A DNA stretch of 64,000 nt, from NCBI RefSeq assembly GCF_036850765.1, contig NC_089491.1:131742266-131806265 (forward strand), written 5' to 3'. The number at the start of each line of letters is the position of its first letter. Within the stretch, counting starts at the first letter, position 1. The notes under the pieces are model-generated. The model had not been told where the DNA came from, made no database searches, and saw only the letters and a program-made list of their open reading frames with translations. This DNA comes from Saccopteryx bilineata. Taxonomy: Eukaryota > Chordata > Mammalia > Chiroptera > Emballonuridae. This document shows, piece by piece, positions 10,255-22,889 of the stretch. A program made the translations under genes and the position numbers.

Positions 10255-10700
10255 TCTCAGAATAAAGTCCAAACATCCTCACATATCTCTCAAGTTCCTT
10301 CAGATTTGACCCTAAACCACATCCCCATGCTTTTGTTTCTTGACAGCCTTCCATACACCCAACTGCTCCCACCAGCTGGAGCTGCATCTCCATGAACACA
10401 GGCCCCAGGGCGTGTGCCCCACACATTCTCTGCCCTCTGAATGGAATGCAGGACTGTATCTCCCCTAGGGCCCAACCCGCCTCCTCCATGAGGCCTTTCC
10501 TGAGAGCTCTACTTAGCAAGCCCCACACTCTCCCATGAATTCCCACAGCCCATTTCTCTGCCTCTCCTTGGGCTCGTGAGGCTTTCTACTTGATATCATA
10601 CATATTTGTGCATTTACTCAGCTCCCTCCTGGACTGTGGACTCCTTGAGTGTAGAGATGCGTCTGAATCATGCCGCAAAGTATCTGGCGCTGGTACTTGC
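10255..10700 (+). repeat. L2 LINE 3'-end fragment
   Basis: AATAAAGTCCAAACATCCTC, the 'ccttccatacac', 'gcctttcctgagagct' and 'gtggactccttgagtgtaga' segments follow the order of the L2 3' end in sense orientation. No reading frame survives. Confidence 0.6.
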
Positions 10701-12530
10701 ACACACAGTGAGCACCAGACCGATGTCGGAGGGGCCTGGACGCCAGGCAAATGAACAGTCAGGGAGGCAAGGAAGCTCTACAAGAGATTTTTTTCCAGTG
10801 TCTCAGCAACTCTTTGCATATTGTGTCTGCTGAGTTGTCTCAGCTGAAATTAATCTGAAAACAGGAGTTTACAGAGCAAATTACTTTCATATGAATTCAG
10901 ACTTGCAGCTCGTGGATGAAGCGGAAACCTCAAAAATCTTCACTGTGCATTGTCTAGCCGGGTACAACCTTCAACCACAGTTTTATAAGTAATGCTTCCG
11001 TGCAGATCTGCTAGATAATTTAGCCCCCAGTGACAGCCCTCTTTCGCTTCCTCTCATATATTCTTAGCACAGTCCCCATGGTAATAGAACCTTACTCCAA
11101 AAACAAGACCAGCGTGGGGGAGGAAAGGAGGTGAGCGTTGTACTTCCATCTGATCTGTCCTGCTGTTGCTTCAAGTTCATTACTTGCATTTTATTTTGGT
11201 TTTAATAAACTAGATTGTTTATCAAATATCTTGTTTTCTGGAAGCTCTGCTGAAATGTATTTGAAGGTAGCTATAGCTCTTGGCGTTCTAGGCCTTAGAC
11301 ATCTACCCTTAATTTGAGACCCTGTGATTTTTCCCCTTGGAAGGCAGAAAGGCCTCATGTAGTTTGTGTTCTTACTGTGAGCAACTAGTTTTCTAGGAAC
11401 ACAGCAGCAAACGGAAGCGAGAGCCCTGGGTTCTGTGTAATGCGTCTGTAGCTAGGTATATGCGTGCACATGTGTGTGCACATGTGTACGTGTGTGTGAG
11501 TGTATAAATGTGGGTGAGTGGAGACAGTACCAGGCAAGGGTGAGGTACTGGGAGGTGACTTAACAGCTATGGGGGGAGAAAGGAAGAAGCACTGTCAACT
11601 AATGCTAAAAAAAGATCTAGACCTCTTTGTGGGCTGATGCTCCTGTCAAGCCACAGACGTTACAGATGACGTCCAAGTGAGTGAGGCGTGACCCTGCGCT
11701 GCAGCGTTCTCAGACTGCATACTCGCCTTGGTGACTTCCTTCTCTCTTAATGTTGATTTTAGCTTCTGGGATGGCTTCTTACCTTCTATCACTTAAATGA
11801 ATGATCTGGGAGAAAAGAAGGCAGATAAATAATACAGTGTGATCTGTGTACCCTTCCCCCTCCTCTCCTTTCTCTCTTTCTCCTCACTGCCCTCTGCAGG
11901 GCTGTTCTGCCCAGAAGAATCTCACAGTTTTCTCTTTGATCCAGGTTCCATGTCTCCTCTTTGCCTCTTGGAGATTCCTATTTAAAGTACTGAATTAATG
12001 AGGTCTTCACTCTTACCCGCAACCTCAATACAATGTTCAATAGGTTTTGTTGTTTTTTGTTTTTGTTGTTTTTGGTGAAAATGCAAGGTGAGTAACAATT
12101 AGCTTCCCTGGAACCCCTGACCCTGCTGATCTTCCCTTTACAATGAGGCCGCTTCAGCGTGAGTTTGTCTGTTGCTGGCTATTAAACGCTTGAATTTGAA
12201 CACTCTTTTCTGACCCTCTCCCACACCAAGATGCTAGTGTCTGAGCACTGCCTTAGACCCCATGGCGTGGCCGTGTAGCACCCCAAGACTTTATCCTGAG
12301 GAACATCTGTACTTCAAGCTCATTTTCTCTTTTATTTTCTCCCAACACAGTGTTCTTGAATGCAGTTCCATCTCCTTCAAGTTAACTGAATAAGTAGACT
12401 GGTAAACTCATTCAGAATCTTAAGGTTTCAAGTTCAAATTCTTTCTCTATTTTTAGATAACTTTCTGGTCATTGTTTTGGCAAGCTAATAAATAAGTTTT
12501 TAAATCTAGAGTTTCTTTAATAAAGCAAAA
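10701..12530. other. Unannotated non-coding stretch
   Basis: No gene seen. An imperfect TG/CA-rich stretch lies at about 11456-11505 (TGTGCACATGTG units). Two TTTTTGTTTTTGTTG-like runs occur near 12050-12075. Confidence 0.4.
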
Positions 12531-12541
12531 TAAATTCCTTT

Positions 12542-12902
12542 TAGTGGTAGAGCATCGGCCTGGCGTGCAGGAGTCCTGGGTTCAATTCCCGGCCAGGGCA
12601 CACAGGAGAAGCGCCCATCTGCTTCTCCACCCCTCCCCCTCTCCTTCCTCTCTGTCTTCCCCTCCCGCAACCAAGGCTCCATTGGAGCAAAGTTTGCCCG
12701 GGCGCTGAGGATGGCTCTGTGGCCTCTGCCTCAAACACTAGAATGGCTCTGATTGCAGCAGAGCGACACCCCAAGATGGGCAGAGCATCGCCCCCTGGTG
12801 GGCATGCCGGGTGGATCCCGGTCCGGTGCATGTGGGAGTCTGTCTGACTGCCTCCCCGTTTCCAACTTCAGAAAAAGAAAAAGAAAAAACAATATGAAAA
12901 AA
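12542..12902 (+). mobile_element. Rhin-1-like SINE, 5'-truncated, with TSD
   Basis: Starts within the tRNA-like head at TAGTGGTAGAGC, lacking about 20 bases including the acceptor strand and part of the A box. The B box (GGTTCAATTCC), GGAGAAGCGCCCATC, GCTCCATTGGAGCAAAG and GGGTGGATCCC body motifs and the A-rich tail are present. AAATTCCTTT flanks both sides (12532-12541, 12903-12912). The truncation plus TSD fits L1-driven reverse transcription that stopped early. It is unlikely to be transcribable by polymerase III. Confidence 0.92.
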
Positions 12903-12912
12903 AAATTCCTTT

Positions 12913-13319
12913 AACAAACTTTTACATCAATAAATATCTGCATTTGGGGACTTACTGGAGAATACCAATTTATTATCAATCAAAACTTAATGTAGGCCTC
13001 AAGTTTTCTCTAAATTTTTATTAGAATTCCCCCTCTTAGTCTAGTTTTAATTATAAAGGAGGATCACATTTTTTTTTTTAGGTTAGCCCAGGGCTCTAAT
13101 AACTGAGTTTATCTTAGCTTTACGATTCTTCTTAAGATATATCAAAATATGAAAGTGTTAGATTAGCGGAGTGGTTAGATCTGAAGTGGTAAGTTTATAA
13201 GTCTTTTTGTTTTATTCTTTTTTATTCATTTTAGATTTTCTCATTTTATACAATGGGAGCATACTGTACTTTTATGATAGAAAATATTTTTGATATTATT
13301 TTAGATCAAAATTGTACAA
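12913..13319. other. Unannotated AT-rich stretch
   Basis: AT-rich, with a T-run at about 13071-13079. No element recognised. Confidence 0.35.
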
Positions 13320-13436
13320 ATAAAAAAGAAAAGAAGTAGAGAAGGAAAGGAGGAAAGACCAGAAAGAGGAAGAAATGGGGGAGGGAGGGTGAAGATACAT
13401 AGAGGAAGAAAGGAAAGAAGGAAGGAAGGAAAGCAA
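13320..13436. repeat. Purine-rich (GA/GGAA) low-complexity tract
   Basis: The + strand is nearly all A and G, ending in GAAGGAAGGAAGGAAAG. It is a degenerate microsatellite; the minus-strand frame over it (13301-13534) is composed of Phe/Leu/Ser/Pro runs and is an artefact. Confidence 0.8.
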
Positions 13437-15235
13437 ACATAACATTTGTCATACCTCAGACTTGTGAGACTTGGGACAGTAAGTAGTAGGGAGTAGGCAT
13501 GACTGAAAAAACTGTATGAAAGGAAATGCATCAAAATGTAGACTGAAAATACATATCATTTGTTGAATGATGGGTAATTTCTTTTTCCTTCGCTTTCCCC
13601 CCTATAATTTCCAAGTCATGTACAATTTCTCCTACAATTAAAAATAGCAACATGTTAGAAGTTATTTGTTGTGTTTGGTCTGAGCACCCTAGGCCCTGCT
13701 CAATCACAGTGTCCTTGTCGCCTCTCCTGGCATTGCACTGCGTGGAATTATTACTCTGCCTGCTTCCGACCTGACACCCTGGGGGCTCCAGCTCCCTCTT
13801 TCCCCTTCTTCCCCCTTCTGCACAGAAGAACAAGGGAGACTAAAATATGTGATATCTGTATACCCAAAAGAGGAAAAGCTGATGGTTAGTTTGTAAAACA
13901 ATCAGGAAGCAACTGTTGCCTCTAGCCTTCAAAGAATCTAGACCCTGAATGGAGGTCACGAACCATGGAGCAGAGAATACCATGCCTATGAACTGGCAGG
14001 TACCTCTGAATGCATGGCCGGAAGGGAGAGACTGTGGTTCAGAAAGATTGCTGTGACATGGAGCAGTGGAGTCCTGGATTTTGAGGCGTAATGGAACCAT
14101 TTGGTTTCTAAAATCCTACAGATCTCTTTTCAAACAAGGTGGACAATTTGCACTTGTACTTTTCAGAAATCTGTATCTTGACCTATTGTCAAAACCTTGA
14201 TAAAAATGAATGATATTTACAAACTGCCAAAGAGAATACTAGCTATCCATCCGATAACATTCTTGCAACAACTGTAGTACCTCTGGATGATATAAGCCAG
14301 AGCCTCATCCAAATGTTCTCACTTACCCACTGTTGTATACCATGACCTGTAACTACTTTTAGTTGAGAGCTGATATAAGAAATGCCCGTGTGAAATACAT
14401 GTAAAAATGATTTTACAAAACAGATTTTGTCTGTTAAATTTTTCAAAGCCTCTGTGATTGGAATTCATATGAATAATTTGTCCTTGATTTAGGCACTTGT
14501 TAAAAAAAATCCTCTCTTCAAAAACCCATATCTTTCCTTCTATGAGAGGAAAAAGTCTCATGACACTGCTCTTTTGCCTTGGGTAATCATAGGCTCAGAA
14601 TTAATTTAGTACTTAATTGTGGTAATAGTTTAATTTCTGCTTCTTAATAAAATTATCTTTCTGTAGTTTCTTCTCATTCTCTTATCTTTATGTGAAACAC
14701 CCTAGGTAGATAATTACAGGGCTGCTCTCAGTGGGCTGGGGCTCGTGCTCAGCCACCCTGGCATCAGCAATAGGCACCCCACCCTCTGTCCCCAATCCAG
14801 CCACATGTGATCTCAGGAAAAGCTTTCACTCATTCTCAGCTGTGCATTTATTTTTCTGACAAAAAATGCTGGGGGATCAGAAGCCAGACAAAATAGAGAC
14901 ATAATGTGTTAAGAGATGCCTGAATACATGCCTTAATTCAAGGAAAGGGAAAAAAATGGCCTAATTTTTTTTTTCTGTAATGAAAATAAGCCCTAAAAGA
15001 AAAAAGAAAACTGTCTCTCTGGACTAATGATAGAAACAAGGAAAAATTACAAAGTGACAATTATAAAACCTTGCCATTAATAGCCCAGTTGTGTGATCAA
15101 GTTGTATTCTGCTACTTTATATGAAATCCTTACTGGTCTACATGGTCCTATGTGATCAATTTGATTTCCAACCTACGTCTCCAGCCGGATCCTGCCATTC
15201 TTCTGCTCATTCACTGCTGCAAGCATACTGACCTC
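13437..15235. other. Unannotated non-coding stretch
   Basis: No repeat family, RNA or exon recognised on either strand. Confidence 0.4.
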
Positions 15236-15606
15236 AACTGTACCAACCTCATTCTTGCCTCAGGGCCTTTGCACTAGCTTACTGTCTACCTGCAACACTC
15301 ATCAGAACTTTACATGTTTGGCTCTTTGTTATTATTCAAGTTTTAGCTCCAATACCACTTAATCAGAGAGGTCTTTTCAGATCAGACCAGTTGAAGCAAC
15401 CCTTGTACCTTCATTTTGTCTCTATCTCATTATCTTGTTTTTTCCATTGCCAACATCACTATCTGAAATTATCTTTGTGCATGGCCCTCTTTAGAATGAA
15501 AGTGATTTGAGATTAGAGATGTTAGCCTTGTTCACATCTCTGTTCTCAGCACCCAGGACAATGCCAATCATATAAAAGGTCCTCAATAAAAATTTATTAA
15601 TCTATT
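15236..15606 (+). repeat. L2 LINE 3'-end fragment
   Basis: CCTCAGGGCCTTTGCACTAG, 'cacttaatcagagaggtctt', 'tttagaatgaaagtgatttg', 'ctcagcacccagg' and 'aaggtcctcaataaa' occur in L2 order in sense orientation. Confidence 0.8.
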
Positions 15607-16559
15607 CATTTAATAATCTTTAGTGGCTTGGGTAAGGCTCCCCATGAAGCAGACATTGAGATAGGTGGTTTATTGATAGGAACTCTAGGGATCAACATCT
15701 TTGGGCAGGGAAGGATGTTGATTGGACAGAAAGAGGAGTTGAATGGTAATGTAGTCATCACACAGATTTAGCCAATCCCACAGGAAACTCTGGAGCTTGG
15801 ATGGCCCTTCAGAGTTGTCCCACCTTGAGTCAAGAGGGCTGGGTCTTCATACCTCTGGAAAGGGCATGAAACCTTGGGCTGCTCAGCTCTTTTCAGTCAG
15901 GGTAATTCCTGGGGCGAGACAGTTGTGAGCAGTCAGCCACCAGCACTCGGTCCAGAGCAGGAGGGTGCATCTGGGCCACACAATACACTTAAACCCCTAC
16001 TGTGAGCCAAGAATGAATGTAGCTGCTGCTGATGCAACTGGGAACTAAAGGAACGGCTGGAGCTTACACACGAGTAGATGAATGAATCAATTCATCTGTC
16101 AAACCGTCAATCTGCTTGTATGCTGTATCACAGCACTCCCCTCACTTTCACAGGACGTCTTCTGAATTGTAAGCAGTTGAAAGACCTTGATGCTTAAGGG
16201 GCCTAACGAAGAGGGAAAAGCCCTGAGTCATTTGATGGACGCTATCATAAGCTTGTCAGAGCTAAACTCCTTGTTGCAGGGGGAAGTGCTAGGGCCTCAT
16301 TGCATCATCGATCTTATTAAAGCAATCTGTCATAGGGGTTGCATAGGTGATTAATGAATCGTTACCAGGTCCCTCGATGTGCCAGGTACTGCCACAAGGT
16401 CTGGGAGGAGGGTGTAGGATTAGCTCCATACCCCCAGCTCCCACCTCCCCGAGCACTCAGCCCTCACAAAACTGGTAGAGGACGTGGAGAGGCAGAGCAG
16501 CAACCACAATCAAATGCAATGGAAACTGAGGGACAACCTGAGGACGCAGGAGGGTCTGA
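15607..16559. other. Unannotated non-coding stretch
   Basis: No clear feature. Weak L2-like text near 15990-16110 ('gatgaatgaatcaattcatc'). Confidence 0.35.
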
Positions 16560-16760
16560 CAGATCTTAACGGTTTTTCTGGCAGAGGGAAGCTTCCTGAA
16601 GAAAGAGACATCTAAATTGAAACTTGAATGATGGCTTGGCATTATCTAAATTGACATGCATCCAGGGTGACTGGAACAAAGAGGTTTAGGAGGGAAGGTA
16701 GCGTGAGATGGAGCTGAGAGTAGGAGGGGCTCACATCATGAAGGGGCTTACACACCTGAC
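16560..16760 (-). repeat. L2 LINE fragment (antisense)
   Basis: 'gcagagggaagcttcctgaa', 'cttgaatgatggc' and 'gtgactggaacaaagaggtt' are typical antisense L2 phrases. Diverged. Confidence 0.5.
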
Positions 16761-17226
16761 TGTGGTTTATAAAGTTTACTAACATGTTTTCAAAAGCAGG
16801 GATGTGAGATCTCCAGCTGAGTGTCATACCACCTTCTGAAATCTTGCAAACTGACAACAAAATCTTTTTTTTTTAGTTCAGAATGAAGCCACTCCACACA
16901 TTGAACCTACTTTTTTTAAATCCATATTTTGCCTTTCTTTTCATTTGTCTCTTACCCAATTTTTGAGTTATATATCCATTTATCTAACTGGATAGACTAT
17001 ACATATGTTCAGTCATCCTGGGCTTTGAAGGTCTCCTCTTTCATAATGTGCTTAAGTTCGCCCTTTTTTTGAGAAAGTCGTTTTCAAACTCATGCTGTGG
17101 AGCACTAGTTCTGAGAAATGCTATGGGTATAGGAGAGGGTGTCTTGGGTCAAATGTGTCTACTTCTCTAAGAATCACAACCCACATTAGGCTCTGGGAAG
17201 TCCTACAGAAAAAAAATGTATTTTTG
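16761..17226. other. Unannotated non-coding stretch
   Basis: Nothing recognised. Confidence 0.35.
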
Positions 17227-17582
17227 GCCCTGGCCAGTTGGCTCACTGGTAGAGTGTGGCCCAGCATGTGGATATTTGGGTTCAATTCCCAGTCAGGTCA
17301 CACAGGAGAAGTGACCATCTGCTTCTCCACCCCTTCCTCTTCTCTCTCTCTCTTCCCCTCCCACAGTCATGGCTTGATTGGCTTGAATGAGTTGGCCTCG
17401 GGTGCTGAGGATGGCTCCATGGCCTAGGCTCAGGCACTAAAAACTGGTTCCAGTTGCAATGGAGCAAGGGCCACAAATGGGCAGAGTATTGCCCCCTAGA
17501 GCGCTTGCCGGATGTATTCCAGTCGAGGTATATACAGGAGTCTGTCTCTCTGCCTCCCTTCTTCACACTGAAAAAAAAAAAA
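17227..17582 (+). mobile_element. Rhin-1-like SINE, full length but older
   Basis: Begins GCCCTGGCCAGTTGGCTCAC (A box) with a B box GGTTCAATTCCC, then GGAGAAGTGACCATCTGC and the CT-rich, GGGAGTCTGTCTCT-type end and a 12-A tail. It differs from the 9.4-kb copy at many sites. A short probable TSD GTATTTT flanks it. It is more diverged than the other two long SINEs here, so it is probably older. Confidence 0.88.
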
Positions 17583-18040
17583 GGCACGTATTTTCATTGT
17601 TTGAACAAACTTACTGTATCACAGAGTTTAACCCCCACAGCTTTTTTGTTGTCTTTGTTGGTGGTGTCTATGTGACGGAACATCTGTCAACATCCCTAGA
17701 ACAGCACACATCACTGAGAGATGCTGTCCTGTCCTAATGTCTGTGCCTTCAGTTTCTTTCTCACTGTCTCCTTTGGTCTATTATGTCACATGGTTCCTGC
17801 AATCTTACTTCCTTAGTCCCTCACACTCCGACTGATTTTCCATCATGCCATAAGGGTATCTTATTATTAATATATAGAATATATCTATAACTCGTGGAGC
17901 TGGAGAGTAGATTGGCAGTTACCAAGGGATGGAAGGTGGCTGAGTGGGGAGATGCCGTCAAAGGATACAAACTTCCATTTGTGATATGGTTAAGTTCTGG
18001 AGATCTAATGAACAGCCTGCTGATAATAATAAATACTGTA
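17583..18040. other. Unannotated non-coding stretch
   Basis: Nothing recognised. Confidence 0.35.
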
Positions 18041-18166
18041 CTCCAGGGTGAGACAAAAGTAGGCTTACAGTTGTCAGGATGTAAAACAATTTATTCTCAG
18101 CTTATTTATTAATTATTGTATTATTTGTCATATAGACAACTGTAAACCTACTTTCGCCCAACCCTG
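18041..18166. mobile_element. Mariner-like MITE, copy 1
   Basis: The ends are inverted: CAGGGTGAGACAAAAGTAGG at the left and the complement of CCTACTTTCGCCCAACCCTG at the right, then ACAGTTGTC against CAACTGT inside. TA flanks both sides. The central AT-rich TTATTTATTAATTATTG is shared with the copy at 24451-24578. No coding frame; mobility would need a Tc1/mariner-type transposase supplied elsewhere. The superfamily call rests on the TA flanks and the short, AT-rich, inverted structure. Confidence 0.7.
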
Positions 18167-18719
18167 TATATATAGTTGAAAGTTGTGAAGAGAGTAGATC
18201 TTAAATGTTATTACTACAAAAAAAATTAATTATTGTGAGGAGGTAAGCATTTCTGTGATAAACATTTCACAATATATACATATATCAAATTATTGTTGTA
18301 AACCTTAAACCTATATATGTCATATGTCAATAATATCTCAATAACACTGGAAAAAAGATATAGTTTATTCAATTCCTTTTCTTGTTCAGGAGGCTCTGTG
18401 CTGCCTGACCCATCATCTCTAAATACCTTAACCTGGCATTCCAAAATTTTCTTCAACTCCCTATCCTTCACTCTCATTACTCACGTCTGTCAATCCAATC
18501 TGGGTGTTGTCTCCTCCAGCACATGACTGGCTCATTGCTTCTTTGGAAATCTTGTTTCTCCTACTGCTCTCTAACAAATTATGTCTTATTCCCTTAAGGC
18601 TTATTTCCAAACTCACCTCCGACAGATTATTTTTCTATATTAGCACAACTCAACTTGCCTCTTTAATACATAACGACTTATGTAATATTGGGGAAGAGGC
18701 TTTGGAAATACTGGAAGAT
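18167..18719. other. Unannotated AT-rich stretch
   Basis: Nothing recognised. Confidence 0.35.
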
Positions 18720-18790
18720 AAAACTGAATGAGAATAGTGCCTGGCACATAGTAAGTGCTGTTCTTAAACATTGCCTGTGTAAATGATTAA
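18720..18790 (+). repeat. MIR fragment (3' part)
   Basis: AATAGTGCCTGGCACATAGT followed by AAGTGCTG matches the MIR 3' core. Confidence 0.6.
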
Positions 18791-19988
18791 TATTAAATAT
18801 TATGTGTTATAGCAACAACAATAAAAGATAAATGAACTTGATGCCTTTAATAAGCCTAATTGATGGTATACTAAAGTTGAAGGGGAAAAGGGATTCTCTA
18901 GTTCCGCCATCTCATTTGAGATAAGCTAACTACAGTATAGTGGCATTATTGGGTTACCTCAAGTCACGCATAAGTCCAGACTGAAACAAAAACTCAGGCT
19001 GCTTGCTTCCTAGCCCAATACGCTCCCCTTCCCCATGCAAGCTTTCTCAATCACTAGTTGTTATGTGAACAGATATCCACTCAGGTCATTACATGGGAGG
19101 TTGCAGATGACAAGAGCTTAAGGTATTCACAAGAGAAAGACAATAGATACACTAGGCCATAGTATTCAGAGGGAGCTAGGGACAGTGAAGATTTAAACCA
19201 AAGAACCAGTATAATTTAGGAAGGGGGTTTGTGAGGTAGGGCAGGGAAGTCATTTAATTTGGTGGAAATCAAGAAAGAAAACGTTGGGAAATGATAAGGT
19301 GAGTATAATGTATGTCCAGGGGATGATACGGAGATCAGAAAGAAGATAAAAAGCAGCCCGGCCTGTGTGCCTTGGGCACTTACCATGTATCAGGCATAGA
19401 TGCTTCCATTTTTCCCACCAGAATTTGTGACTTGAAACCTGAAAAGAGCCTTATAATTATGGAACTAACATTTTCTAAAGGGAGAGAAGGAGCCGTCCGT
19501 TCCCTGCCACACTGCTACCACAAAGAGGCCTGCCACTTTTTTTTTTAATTTGCCAAGAACTAGAGGCTGTCTTTATAATCTCACTTCTAACTTGGCCACC
19601 ATGAACTCTTTTGTCTTACTGTGAATGCTCACAAGAGAACACAGTAGCTATTTTAGGTACTTGAGGAAAGTGGCCTTCTTGGATGATGCTGGAGCTTTTT
19701 GTATTCTTCAAATTAGCTGGTAGTGGCAACTTTCAGGATGGAGTGCCTGCTGGTGATTAAATTCTGATGAATAGTGAAGAATGGAAGTAAGCTCTGCAGA
19801 GCTCAACAGTGCACCAGCATCGCAAGTGTGGCCTGTCACACACTCCTCTGGCAGGCCCTTTCAGTCTCCATGACAGCCACGAAGCACACATGCATTGGCA
19901 CTGAGGGATGCAGTCAGTGATACTGAGTGTTGACACCATGCAAGGTCTCCCATCCGCGGGGAAATTCTGGGGCTAGCCAAAATCATTT

Positions 19989-19991
<3 letters not shown>
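18791..19991. other. Unannotated non-coding stretch
   Basis: No clear feature. A MIR-like crumb may lie at about 19365-19400 ('gggcacttaccatgtatcag'). Confidence 0.35.

Positions 19992-20034
<43 letters not shown>
19992..20034. repeat. (CA)n microsatellite
   Basis: About 21 uninterrupted CA units. It lies in an otherwise unremarkable stretch. Confidence 0.98.
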
Positions 20035-20036
<2 letters not shown>

Positions 20037-21177
20037 AAAGCCAATGAGAGAAATTCACTTCCAAAGTGGGAAATGTCTATTCTGTGTCACCGTTCCCAGA
20101 CAAAGCCCTTTCTTGTACAACACCAGATGACAAACGATGCAGCTGCTCTTCTCTTATTGGATACGTGTACAAAACAGGCAAGGAGGAACAGTTGCTACAT
20201 ATGCCATATATAATCCCTGTCCAACTGGCTCAGAGAACTGCTTTCTTTTTCATGTGTTGTAACTCAGATGACATGGGAAAGCCATTTTTAAATAGTCTCT
20301 GCATGATAATGAATAACTTCATTTGTCTCAGGAGGCCAAGTGTTGGTTTCAATTTAAAAGAAAGCAACTACAACCATTTTACATGCAGAGTTACAAAAAG
20401 AAAATGTGGCATTTGAACGTGATTGCTGAAAAATTTGGGATTTCAGAAAAATCAGGCATTTTGAGTAATACATGAAACTACTGGTTCTTTATATTTTTTA
20501 GTACTATAACAATAGTTGGAGATTCACACCCTCTGCTTCCCATTTTCTGAATGACTCTGATAATTCCGATTAGATCCATAGTTTGGAAAACCAAAGACTA
20601 AACAAGCCATCTCTGCTCTCCCACCATAAGCCCCAGGGTTCCAGCCAACAGTCTCATGGCTTTCTTATTGTGAATAAACACTTCCTGGCTGCCATTACTT
20701 CTAGCTTTTCTGGGTCAGGGACACATTCATATAAACTTCCTCGCTATAACTCATTTAACAGGTTTATATTAAACCAGCCCCATTATGTTGTTGTTATAAT
20801 AACTGGTTCTCATCTTGTGCCTCTGTGCTTGGGTCCTTGTGTTGGTTTGCTGACTGTTTGTTAGTAAGTTCTTTTTGGACTGTGATTCAGTTTTGCCCTC
20901 CTACTCATTTTAGAGGTAGGCAAACTTCCCCCAAATTCAGATTGCCTGATTGTAGCCTTGCAATCTCCTGCTGAATCTCTTCAGGACCTCAGTCTGTGGT
21001 CTAGCCCTTTGGTCTCCTCTGACTCTCTCCCAACCCTGGAAGGCTTCCTGGTCTCATTCCCCCATTTACCAAACTCAGTTTCAATGGTCAAAATTGTAGG
21101 ACACAAATACTTCTTTTGATCTCATTATTATTACTAAACACTTTCTTAGCTTTTAGCTATCACCTTGCTACTTCTAA
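20035..21177. other. Unannotated non-coding stretch
   Basis: The 116-codon plus-strand frame at 20066-20416 shows no domain and no recognisable homologue. Nothing else recognised. Confidence 0.35.
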
Positions 21178-21300
21178 TATTTATTTGTTCATTCAAAAAC
21201 ATTTAAGATGTCGATGTTGTATCAGACACTGAAGCTGGTATCAAAAAATCTTAGTAAGATATGATTCTTTCCTTGAAACTTGCTCACAGGTATCATCCTG
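21178..21300 (-). repeat. L2 LINE fragment (antisense)
   Basis: 'tatttatttgttcattcaaa' and 'tatcagacactgaagctggt' follow antisense L2 text. Confidence 0.45.
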
Positions 21301-21440
21301 TATAATAATACCTTACATTCGTATTACACTTTAATGGTCAAAAATAACTTCCACATATAATTTCTTGACCATTATGTTTCACTATGGATTCACTTTCCAT
21401 ATTCAAGACCACAACTCTTCCAAAGGAATCGTGAAACTAA

Positions 21441-21588
<148 letters not shown>

Positions 21589-22121
21589 CAAATGTTTCTT
21601 ATATTAGCTGGTGAACTTTCTGTTTAAAGAGGAATCCATTCAGGGCTATTTGGGGTCTTAATTCCAAGTTCATTTCTTTTAAATTGAGAGAATGAATGGG
21701 AAATTTATGCTTTTGAAATATGACTATATAAGTAGGTTAGCATAATCAGCTATTCGGCCTGCAGAAAGTCTGATGGGATCCTATAATATTATCTCTTTTT
21801 TTTTTTTGTACATTTTGGTAAAAACTGACAGATAGTGAATATCCGCTACAATCAGATAAGGCATAGCTGTGTCATAGGCAAGTATGAAAACAACTAAAAA
21901 TGTTCTGTCATCTATGTGGTCAACTGAAAAACATAGTTTGGAGAATTTCAAAACAAAGATGTCAATGACATTCAGTGCCAAATCCAAAAAAGTGTGATGA
22001 CAATGTCACTTTATGGAGCAATACTTTTTTTAACTCAAAGACTTCAGGCTCTTATTTCCTTTTAGGTAATTTGCTATAATTATAGGGTATATTGCCTACT
22101 TGATTCAGGTTAGCACCATAT
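21589..22121. other. Unannotated non-coding stretch
   Basis: Nothing recognised; a T-run lies at about 21797-21808. Confidence 0.35.

Positions 22122-22155
<34 letters not shown>
22122..22155. repeat. (TG)n microsatellite
   Basis: About 16 TG units, beginning CG. Confidence 0.97.
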
Positions 22156-22157
<2 letters not shown>

Positions 22158-22889
22158 ATAAACTCAGCAGGTGGGTGGCAAAGAGGAAAACAGGAAAACC
22201 AAGATCAAAACATCTTGCTATATCTTGGTGACCTGGGAGTTATCCAATCCCTCAAGATAACTGTGAAGTTAGTTAATTCTTCAAGAGCTAGAAAGATATT
22301 CTAGGCTTCTGAATGGATGCATTTAGAAGAGTAACTTGGGTAGTCAATCATAATCATAAATCTCCTTATTGTTTTGATATGCATGTTAAAGTTCAAAAGT
22401 TTGAGATTATCCAATAAATTATTTCAGAATTATGTCTTCTCTAAATTCAGTTGTAAAGTGATAGTTTTAAAATGCTCATAAAATAGCCTTTATCTCAACA
22501 AATACTTTAAAAGGAAGGGCACCTGCAAAAGCATATATTTTGCTTTAAAAAAATTAAGAATTTATATATTGTATGATACTGCTGCTGTATCACTGGCGTT
22601 TCAATATAAAAATGTCCTTCCTCCCTCCCCCTTCAAAGAAATGTTTTAAATAAATGTCTAGAGATGAGATAACAGCACCAGAATGCTGTGCCCAGTTACA
22701 TACATCAGATCTGTGCCTGAGTATGTCCTAACTTGCAGATAGCATTTTCTTGTGGACTATTATCCCTTCCATCTTATATTACAGCCTTAAGGGAAAGTGG
22801 TGAGTTATGGAAAATTACCATTAATGATTATATACTACATCTCAGCCATTGACATTCATGTTAAAATATGTTGTCTATTTTTCATTCTT
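22156..22889. other. Unannotated AT-rich stretch
   Basis: No feature recognised before the old L1. Confidence 0.35.

Noticed and set aside
20066..20416. 116-codon plus-strand frame
   Set aside because: No recognisable domain, and it starts just past a CA repeat with no supporting features.
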